64,000 nucleotides of DNA from Metarhizium brunneum (taxonomy: Eukaryota; Ascomycota; Sordariomycetes; Hypocreales; Clavicipitaceae). The DNA lies in assembly GCF_013426205.1 (NCBI RefSeq), contig NC_089422.1, positions 5,890,001 to 5,954,000 on the forward strand, read 5' to 3'. Of the stretch, positions 23,027 to 32,056 are shown one piece after another. Within the stretch, counting starts at the first letter, position 1. Every line of letters begins with the position of its first letter. The notes under the pieces are model-generated. The model was not told the DNA's origin. It was given only the letters and a program-made list of their open reading frames with translations, and did no database searches. The translations under genes were made by a program, and so were the position numbers.

Positions 23027-23542
23027 GCCTGGTTCGACTAATACTGCTGCTTCATTCAATGTTGGCGGAAGATTGGCAAACTTGCCCATAAGGTCAACTG
23101 GTTCAACTTGACTCCTCCTTGCAGGGGCCGTATAGTCGACCTCGCGGAACTACCTTTCATCGTCAACAAGGTGCATGAGTCAAACAACGTTATTTTCGGA
23201 GCCGCAATACAGACACTCGTTCACGTGGCATTTTCCGTTGCCCTGACTTTTCCACGGAGTCCGCCGAGGGATGCCCCGGAGGAGCATGTTCGTCGTGGCC
23301 CGTCTTGATTCGAAAGGCAGATTTTCTCATACAACCACGATGGAATATAGAATGTCAAGACGAATTGTTCATCATTGGATTTGAACATGGAATCTTTCAG
23401 TTTCACAGGCATCGTGAAGCATTGTTAATCACGTGAGCCTCGTGAGCCGTAACGCAAGCAAGACATCCAAATTCCTTAAGAAGCCCCGAATAACAATGCG
23501 AAAGTTTGTTGACAAAAAACACTGCTACCAACTTTGAACATC
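23027..23542. other. Intergenic, promoter of the FGE-fold gene
   Basis: No gene. Contains one TTCAATGTT motif at 23055-23063. Confidence 0.45.
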
Positions 23543-24898
23543 ATGCAGGCCCAGCTAGGAAAATTCATACGTGTCAGCGCGTTCCTAGCATCGCTCGTGA
23601 CGACGGCAGGCTTCGTGACAGCGGAATCGCCTAATATCAGTCAGCTGCGAGCCGACCTGACTTCTCTCGCCAATACTCTACGATGGAATATCACTACCCA
23701 GGACACCTATGCACCTGTGCAGCAGGCAGCTCTTTCTGCCTACTCGACCCTGACCTCCGTGGCCCGCAAACATCACAAGGCAATTCCGCAGGCGGACCAG
23801 TTCTCCGAGACTCTTGAGCGTCTTATTGCCGAAAGCCGATACCTGGTAGACTTGTCCGCGCCCGCAGACTATGAACCAAGTGTTTTAGACTCGGTCATGT
23901 TCCTGACGGGAAGCGTCGACGAATGGCGATTTACCATCGACACCATCAGCACGAAATTGGAGCTGCCCTCCAGCTACCAAGCTCCGCGACTTAGACAGAG
24001 CACCGCCGCCACCGGCATCAACCGCGAGACTGCTCCGGGGACCGAGTTCCGCGATGCTGACACAGGACCAGTCATGGTCGTCATCCCTACCGGAACTTTC
24101 ACCGCAGGCTCTACCCCCGAGGAACACGAGCGCTGGCAGGTTCCGCAAAACCGGCGCGATTTCGAGCTGCCGCAACGAAGAGTCAGCATCGCCACCCCTC
24201 TAGCCATCGGCAAGACAGAAGTCACGGTAGACGAGTTCGACACCTTTGTCCGGGAGACCAGCTACCAGCCGCGAGGCGGAGCACGCTGGTGGAATCCAGA
24301 CAACAGCACCGCCATGGTCTTCAACCAAGACCTAAACTACCTCAACCCGGGGTTCGCCCAGACCCCCGACTCGCCGGTCGTCGCCATCACAAGGCAAGAC
24401 GCCGTAGCCTACGCAGACTGGCTGTCCGCCATCACCGGAGCCACGTACCGGCTTCCCACGGAGGACGAATGGGAGTGGGCAGCCCGCGGCGGCACCCAGG
24501 ACACCTTCTTCTGGGGAAACCAGCTGGACGACGTCGTCTCGTACGCCAACAGCTTCGACATCACGTCCAAGAGGGTCAATGGCTTCCGCTGGGCTAATAC
24601 CCCGGTCGACGACGGCTTCGCGTGGACCGCCCCCGTGGCTTCCTTCCAGCCCAACGCCTTTGGGCTATACGACGTGACGGCAAACGCTAGGGAGTTTTGC
24701 GCAGATACATGGGTACGGGACCTGAGCGATGCCGCGGCCGATGGCTCCGTTCATGTTGGCGCCGCGCCGTTTCCGGTGGTGCGCGGCGGCGCTTGGAATT
24801 ACCAGCCGCAGAATCTGAGGATCAACTATCGCAGCGCGTACTTTTCTAGCGAGGTCGCTACCAACATGTTTGGTTTTCGGTTGGTGCGGGAGCTCTGA
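23543..24898 (+). CDS. Secreted formylglycine-generating-enzyme-fold (FGE-sulfatase) protein
   Basis: Intronless, 451 aa, ATG 23543 (three codons upstream the frame opens only with TTG). The N-terminus has a signal peptide ending near VTA, a helical region up to about 160, then a complete FGE/SUMF1-type domain: VMVVIPTGTFTAGS (about 180), IGKTEVTVDEFDTFV, AVAYADWLSAITGATYRLPTEDEWEWAARGG (two adjoining blocks), NAFGLYDVTANAREFCADTW and VVRGGAWNYQP..LRINYRS..FGFRLV. The paired active-site Cys of true FGE (in the C-terminal strand before the GFR motif) are replaced here (LRINYR), so sulfatase-activating oxidase chemistry is unlikely; the fold is also used in non-oxidase and binding roles. Lack of introns and the bacterial-like domain suggest past transfer (inference). 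Confidence 0.88.
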   Translation: MQAQLGKFIRVSAFLASLVTTAGFVTAESPNISQLRADLTSLANTLRWNITTQDTYAPVQQAALSAYSTLTSVARKHHKAIPQADQFSETLERLIAESRYLVDLSAPADYEPSVLDSVMFLTGSVDEWRFTIDTISTKLELPSSYQAPRLRQSTAATGINRETAPGTEFRDADTGPVMVVIPTGTFTAGSTPEEHERWQVPQNRRDFELPQRRVSIATPLAIGKTEVTVDEFDTFVRETSYQPRGGARWWNPDNSTAMVFNQDLNYLNPGFAQTPDSPVVAITRQDAVAYADWLSAITGATYRLPTEDEWEWAARGGTQDTFFWGNQLDDVVSYANSFDITSKRVNGFRWANTPVDDGFAWTAPVASFQPNAFGLYDVTANAREFCADTWVRDLSDAAADGSVHVGAAPFPVVRGGAWNYQPQNLRINYRSAYFSSEVATNMFGFRLVREL

Positions 24899-25710
24899 TG
24901 CTTGGGAGGCAGATTCAGGCGCTTGGGCGATGTACAAGACTGTGATGCCAATAAACGAGTCTGGTTGTTCTAAGGGTAGGTAAAGGGGCGGTGGCTAGTG
25001 GAGGATATTATTCCGGCTTTTACTAGCTATTAAATTTAAGCTCATTCAGGGTTATTAAATTATTTATAAAAATTACTTAAATAAACGCGGTATAATCTGT
25101 AATTATGCGTAGCTCGAACTAGCCACCTTGGATGGTATTATTAGTGTGGGTTTATAGGTTGAAAATTGCCAGCTCACCAAAAGTCTTGTTAATAGAAACC
25201 GCCCAAGGTATTCCTCGCTTTCGCTGGATAGTAGGGAACACCTTACCATAGTCAAATACAGGAAAGCAACTGATCCCAGCCTTCACCTACACGGGTCCGT
25301 GGCAGCCGGGGGCAAGGGGGTCCGTCTCTTTACATACGGAGCAGCCGTCGTTGTTTCATGTAAAAGCTTATTAAAACACCAGACATGGACCTTGCGCAAC
25401 ATTTGCGACAGGAACCTTGCTCGTGTTACTTGGTGGCTAACTGCCCCTTGTCATGCCAGGGCAGTGACACGTCAACTGGTACCAGGGGTCATATTATGCA
25501 AAGGCAAAAGCGATATTGATTATGCGTGAAATAGTAGTGTTACGTAAATGTCTGGTACTATAGCTAAATCTTCTTTCCTCCTATGCACGGCAGACGGTGC
25601 CGGCCCGTCTTTTACATGCAGCGAGGCGCACTAGTGCCATCTTCAAGCCATTGACTGATCGACACAACTATCGCCAGATCTACCAGCCTCGGCGGTGGTG
25701 TCACGCCAAT
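24899..25710. other. Intergenic
   Basis: AT-rich, no supported gene. A GTG-initiated extension of the next gene up to 25597 is not accepted as coding start. Confidence 0.45.
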
Positions 25711-27813
25711 ATGCGCTTACATCCGACCGACGACTTGGACGGCTCGTCCGATCGCCGTCCTACGCTTAGCGCCCGTCTGCGTCTCTCGAAATCTCACAGG
25801 CGGTTGGTTATCATTCTCGTTATCCTCTTTCTTTTACTGCCAAAATATGTGTTCAATATTGCCAGAGTCACCAAAGTCAAAGAGCACCCGGCATCCAACC
25901 CGGGATTATCGCCAGAGGCAAATCCGGCGCCCATTCTCGCCTCGGTGGCCGCAGGGGACAGTATAGCGTCACATTATTTGCCCAATGCCGTGCTACATGC
26001 AGAGCGAAAAGCTCTCGTCTCTTCCAACGGCAAATGGCGAGTGCATCTTACCGATGACAGCGAGCTCATCTTGGAGACGGATCGGGATGGAACATGGAGC
26101 CCGGTCTGGTGGACGAATAGCAGGAGATACAGGAGAAAAGACTCGGCACCAGAGACCTCCTACATGACCATAGATGCAGGCGGCGCGGTCCAGATCCTCG
26201 CCAGGACCATGGATGGGGATAGACATGCCGCAACCGACCGACGCTGGGACTCTGTGCTTTCGGGCCGCTGCTTGCCCGTCGAGGGGGATGCAATGCTGCT
26301 GGCGGCTCCGGGGCCGCAATCACTGGCACTCGATAATCACGGTCGGCTGCTTGTCTTTGACGGAGAGTCAAAGCTGGCATGTCTCTTGTATGACGACACA
26401 TTTGACCAATCTCCGACTCTACACCAAACAGTGAATTTGACAATCGCCGAAGAGGAGCAGCCGGATCCCGAGCAAAACAGGTGGCCCATGTTCAAAAATT
26501 CCGACAAGTTATCCAGTCTCCAGCTTCGAGCAATGCTGGAGGCCGATCTAGCCAAAACCAACGAATCCCTCAAGCTAAGCAGGAAACAGCTCGAAACTGT
26601 TTTCAATACCGCCATCGTCCTGCCATCCTTTCACGGCCACTTCGAATTCTGCATCAAATTCCTACGGTATCGTGGCTCTCAGGCACATGTTGCGATGCGC
26701 CGATCCGCTAACAGTCTAGAGCAGATCCATGATACGACACTGCGTGGATTGCCACCTGTGGCAAATTAACCTGGTTCTTGTAAGCGAAGATGTGGAGCAA
26801 TTCAGCGAGGAGCTTTTTGGGGCTGGTAAAGAGAGCATCGGGTATTATCTGCCCGGTCTCCGGATTATCGAATACGAATCACTGCCTTTTGACTATTACA
26901 GCCCCGAGATGGACGTGGCTTCCATAACAAAGAGCATGGATAAATTCTTGCTCCAGAATTTCAAGAAGATGTATGGCTGTCTGGCTACCGGCAGGCGTTA
27001 CTGCTTTATACTAGACTCGGAAGGCATCATGTTGCGGACAACGCGGCTTGCCGATATCGTGAGGGAGTTTCTCGACCAGCCTTTTGCCATCCACACCCCT
27101 GAGAGTCGGAACGGGAGCAGCCATCCCATCGGTTGTGAGTCTACGCTACTACTACTGCCAGGTTATTCAACCTTTAGCCTCGACTTACCATTCGGTCTAG
27201 GGTCCACGCCTTGCGCGGATATGCTCCGAGTCGACAACTTCTCTTCGGCCGGCTGGTTGCTGGAATATTACATGTGGGTCTTTGACTCTCGAGTATACGC
27301 CGAGATTGCTCGCATCTACGCGCAGTCTTGGCCGCAGCTCGAGGGGAATCCCCAAGAGGTCTTTTTCGAGGTGTGCTATTTTGCCTATATATGGGCGGAG
27401 AAAGGCCCAGTCCAAGGACCCGCGTACCGCTTCATCACCTCGAAGCAGCTTCTAGGTCAACGTTTGTGGAACTTGATGTGGCCCCGATACGTCTATGAGA
27501 CGGGTGCGGATCCCAATGAGCGGGTGAATGGCCTGTCTATTATCGAGGACGTGAGAGAGTGGGTGAGTCATCTGGAACTTGTATGCTTGAGGGTCTTGTG
27601 CTTAATTTCTTGCAGCTGGCCCGGTTCCCGAATCTTCTTATCCCCGTGGCTGAGGCCTGGGAGCGAAACCATATGCGCTTATTCAAAGCTGGCCAGGACT
27701 GGTGGCAGGCCATGGCATTCCTCAGCGTTGCCAAGAGCGTCCGCATGTGCGTCAGCGAACAGCCGAGAGACCTGTATGAGGCTGCCATATGGGGTCATTT
27801 CAATCTAGAGTGA
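25711..27813 (+). CDS. Type II membrane glycosyltransferase-like protein with lectin-like domain
   Basis: Exons 25711-26666, 26725-27562 and 27616-27813, 663 aa. Intron 1 (26667-26724) has GTATCG, branch GCTAAC and CAG, and removes an out-of-frame stretch. Intron 2 (27563-27615) has GTGAGT and TGCAG. The start is ATG 25711, the first in-frame ATG. A basic cytosolic stub is followed by one TM helix (residues 32-48). A region at about 100-225 (SSNGKWRVHLTDDSELILE ... WSPVWWTNS) resembles a bulb-type mannose-binding lectin repeat. Residues 300-663 look like a Golgi-type glycosyltransferase of the DUF6492 kind: IVLPSFHGHFEFCIKFLRS, INLVLVSEDVEQF, FKKMYGC, and ILDSE at 414-418 as a likely metal-binding acidic motif. 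Substrate unknown. It converges on the nucleotidyltransferase fusion gene. Confidence 0.75.
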
Positions 27814-28639
27814 CGGAAATTGCCGGGGCCAGGTCGCTTCTTCAAAGCAACGGCTATTATTATACTTCTGCCTGGCGGCTAGTAGTTGTAAGAGGCACGG
27901 GGCTTATTTAGCCCAAAACGTCAAGTGCTGAAAAAAATGAATTAATTGCGATATAGAGAGGGAGAACTAGCGGCTCTCGAGGAGCTGGCTGCTCATTTAC
28001 ATAGTCGGTACCCGGGGGGAGATTGTGAGACCTTCTCCTAGTGGCAGTTTTGCATCGGCATCAAGCGAGTGCACCTCAAACCCTATCTATCCAACTAGAC
28101 AAGTAAGGCCGTTTTCATAAATAACAATAACATTAAATAACCTGTTTTAGGTAGCGTTGACTTGGTGGGAGTCATGTACCAAGACATGATGAGTCACTGC
28201 CGTGCCACTAGGTATTTATATGTGTGAGAGCCAGGATTGAATAGAAGTAAGTTCAATCGCAACAGATAGCCCTGAAACTTTCGGTTAAACAGCTAGTGTT
28301 TTGGGGCTGCAGCTACCTCCATAGCAACCATTAACAGAGAAGCCACCTCTAGTTGCCGCCTTTTCTATAAAGTCAATACCAGTTGACCTTCAACAACCCG
28401 GGGGCGGATAAGCCGTGCCAAGAGTCAGGCCCATGCAGCAATTCCCTTCATTTTGGGCCAGTAAATCACACTGTCCCATCTACATGATCTACTTCTTACA
28501 GTGCGTCCATGTCTTACAAGTACTTGGTGGGCTTTTCGCCTTTGTCAACTTGTTCCCTCACTCCAATCCTCCGCTAATATCCGCAGCTTAAACGCCACAT
28601 GCACCTACAATGCCAAGCCATCAAGTGTTTTCTGCAGAT
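27814..28639. other. Convergent intergenic region
   Basis: 3' ends of two converging genes; no supported coding sequence. A GT-AT-rich stretch and a CCCGGGGGGAG block near 28012 are unexplained. Confidence 0.45.
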
Positions 28640-31005
28640 TTAATAGTCTGGTCCGTCAGTGGCCCTGTCCAATGTTTCCTTGCACATGTCAAGAAACACC
28701 TGCCCCAGCTCAGCACGGTGAAGAGGAATAAGACTAAAAAAGAGAGCCGCAGTCAGGCCATAGAGAGTTTTGGGAGGCGGGCTGCCCGGGTACGTCTCCC
28801 GAACAAACTGGAAGAATTGTTCTCTCAAGCTCCTCAGCAGTGCATGATCGGATTCTGTGAGAACCGGAGAATCCTCGTGCGCAAATCCATGTTCGTCCTT
28901 GAGACTTGTTTCGCAGCGAACAACTACGTGATCGTAACCACAGAGCGACTGGAGGACTTTTGCAAGATCGTAATTGACGTCTCCGGCGGTGGTCAAGACG
29001 TTTCCCAGCCGGCACCGGATGTCGATGAACTTGACCGCACTCCCGTCGGCTGCGAGGATGGCGTTGCTGAAGACCGGGTCGCCGTGTATAACATCGGCTG
29101 GCACCGCCGTTCTTTCCGCCTCGTACGTGTCGAGGAATTCCTCGATGCGGCCAAAGAGGTCTCGGGCGAGCGGACCGAGACTGGCGTAGCGGTCTGCATT
29201 CTCTTCATACCTCCGACGTAGCTTTTGGCTGTAGTTGGCATAGATGTCCGGCTTGGCATTCGGGTCCTCCAGGCGATATTTCTCACATTGTTCCTTTAGC
29301 GCGGGAGAAATACCCAGCGTCTCGGTCGAGGGAGGCTTGGCGGTGTGGATTTTGTGCAATGTTGAAAGAAACAAATGCAGGCGGCCCTTGGTGATGGATC
29401 GACCGGCTAGCAGATGGGAAAATGTTACGCCGGGGCAATATTCCATTTGAATTACGTATGTGGACGTGTCCTTGATGTAGTCGGCGCCGTAAATGCTGGG
29501 AAAGTATCGCGCTACGTCCGATGGGACATGCGAGTAGAAAAACAATTCTCCTAAAATTTGGTCGCGCTTGCTTGACTTGATGACCTGGTTGTTGACGATT
29601 TGAATGGTATTGAAATCGCGAGCCGCAACCATGCCATCCTTGGTGACTTCGTGACCAGACGAATCTGGATCGTCTAGCAGCCATCCAACTTCTTGAATCG
29701 TGTCGAGATTAGAATTGACAGCAAGATCATCGATGTATACATCGGCATAGGGCTTGCCAAAGTGGATATCATGAAAGGGTATGTTGTATTTTGCTAGTTG
29801 TTGCAACGTCGTAGTGCCGACATCCGCTACAACGGCACCAACGTTCCCGTGGTGTGTTCTCATGCGGCGGGCGGTTTGCTTGTCGCAAGGTTAGCGACCG
29901 TCTTGGGACCCGAGCAATATACGTACGATAATGATATGATGTCCAGCATGATAAAGTTGCTGGACCAACTTGATATTCGCCTCGATTGGCGGACAAGTAG
30001 AGTAGTCGCCTGCTATGACAGGGGCTCCAACCAGAGTCATGTCCAGATCGAAGCAAAATCGGCTCTTCCTTTGGGGAGTTTTGGAAGGCAGACTACCAGA
30101 CTTGGCCCTGGCAAGAAAGCTTGTCAACTGCTCCGGTGTGCCCACGACATTGAAATCTTGTTCATTGACGGGCACTGCTAGAAATGGGATGCCATTCTCC
30201 AGCATTAGTCCAACTAGTCTAGAAGTGAAATACTCTGCAAGATTGGAGCTGAGATGCTCTGGCTTGTCTAGGTACTCTGCTGCCCAAAACTTGAGCTGGT
30301 GTGCCGAGGGAAACACATAAGCACCAGTATTCGCCTTGGTTGAGATGGCTGTCTTCTCTAGGATGTCAACAATTTTCTCCAGGCCGTCTCTGGACTAGTT
30401 AGACAGTGGCACACCATTGATGGCTGAAGCGGAAATGACATACTCGTTTTTTGTCTTGATGTAAGAATAAATTGGGCTATCTCCATTGTCAAAAAAGTAG
30501 ATGCAGGAGCCGTAATGAGCCGGCAGGTTCCTGCTCAGTTGGAGAACATCGGTCCAATAGATGGTATCGCAGTCTAGCGAAATAGTTCTGCGTTGCAAAT
30601 GCTCGGCTTGCATGCCCTGCGTCGTAACGTAAAGCTAACATGTACGATTAGGTTGTGCCGCATGAGCAGAGCAGGTTTCTTTTTCTTTCCAGGACTCACA
30701 GTCTCGGCCGCACCTTTGGTCTGATGCAGCAATCTAACAACTCGAATGTCCATCTTGGTATACGACTTGGCCAACAACTGTCCAACTTGAAAGTTGTCGT
30801 CAATGTCTTTATTGATGGCCACCCACAACGTATCGCAAGGCCGTAGACTTAGACGGTCGATGATCCACAGCAGCATCGGCCTGCCGACCATGTTGATCAA
30901 TGGTTTCGGGTAGCGATAACCCTGTTTGGAGAAACGCGTGCCATTGCCACCAATAGGGATGATGACATTAAGCGGCGCTTGGTCATATGTTGATGAAGGC
31001 ATCAT
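28640..31005 (-). CDS. Trifunctional nucleotidyltransferase / HAD phosphatase / APH-type kinase fusion
   Basis: Minus strand, exons 31005-30700, 30616-30444, 30389-29927 and 29878-28640, 726 aa. The introns (83, 54 and 48 nt) each restore frame; the second removes an apparent stop at 30395. Residues 1-250 are a sugar/choline-phosphate-type nucleotidyltransferase: IIPIGGNGTRFSKQGYRYPK (G19-K34), KGAAET and LDCDT (116-120). Residues 265-370 are a HAD domain: FDLDMTLV with D274/D276, GDYSTCPPI, IIQTARRMRT, FGKPYADVYIDDLA. Residues 395-726 are a choline-kinase/APH fold: HGDPVFSN (579-586) and FIDIR with D600. The order matches bacterial capsule enzymes that phosphorylate, process and activate an intermediate, similar in logic to LicC plus LicA. 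Product and substrate are inference. It is divergent from the transporter fusion gene. Confidence 0.88.
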
Positions 31006-32056
31006 GAATTATGCTAGTGTAGCTGACGTCTGGTCGCTTGGTTATGGTTAACAAGTAACTGGCCTTTTTGTATACTTATAAGTCGAGGAAGCAGTATGAA
31101 AACAAAACCAAGAACCATGGCACCCTGCTTCAGCCACTATACTGAGTAATGCCGGACGAAGCCAGAGACTCGAGAGCAATGCATCTCTAGCCACGTGTAA
31201 TCTTGTCGGCACCGGGGGTCATGGCATGCGCGTTCCTTCAATGTTGATTTTCTAGGAATGGTGGCAGCTGAGTCAAGGCTTTTTATTGTAAACATTGAAG
31301 GACACTGCCGCTTGCCCGATGACATTCTTCTAGCATTCAAGACGATACAGGAGTGGAGCGCCTGGTTACAAAATATCGCATTTCTAACTTATGTTCAGTA
31401 TCAGTTGTGCATAATTGGGAGCCCCCTTTAGATTTAGTCGCTTTAAAATGGCTTCAAATATATTAACATTGAATGTTACCTGACTCGTCCAGCAAGTAGC
31501 CCCACCAAACTGCACATGTGGTCAATTATTATATGCGTGACCTGGCAGGGGGGCCAATAAGCAACGAACAAAAGCTTTACATGGATGAAACCATTCCTGA
31601 CGCCTGATTTCTTGAAATATCTAAGCCCAGGTACCATAATTAATATATCACCCCCAGCTACCAGCTACCCTGTCAGGTCACGCACGAAGAATAATTCAGG
31701 GGCCAGACTGTACTGTATGTATACCAGACCTGAGTCACAGCGCTGCATGCATCTTGTAACCGTGCCTTTTTCATATGGAGCTACCAGACCAGACATGAGG
31801 GTATGAATTCCAAGATATTTCCACCAGCAATTTCCGAGCTCCTCCTCCAAAATGCCCAGCGACAGTTAACGTCTACACCTAAGCCTATCTTCCCAAGTCG
31901 ATTTTGAGTTTATAGTCCTACAGGGCCATCCTCTTAAAGAACCTTACCCGCAATTATATATTTATAGTTGTTGGAAACTCGGTACTGGTTTCGCTCTCCG
32001 CTTTGTCATCGCTTGGAAGCATTGTTGCCTCTTGACTGTGGCAACAGGACCACGCC
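31006..32056. promoter_or_regulatory. Shared divergent promoter of the fusion kinase and transporter genes
   Basis: 1.05 kb between two divergent start codons. It holds an inverted repeat CCTTCAATGTT (31235-31245) / AACATTGAAGG (31291-31301), a further AACATTGAATGTT at 31465-31477, and TATATATTTATAG near 31956-31968, about 90 bp before the transporter ATG. The clustered TTCAATGTT sites are candidate operators. Confidence 0.5.

Noticed and set aside
30395..30397. In-frame TAG in the trifunctional enzyme as a pseudogene mark
   Set aside because: It lies inside a 54 nt intron (30443-30390) with GTATGT donor, CTAAC branch and TCCAG acceptor whose removal restores frame.
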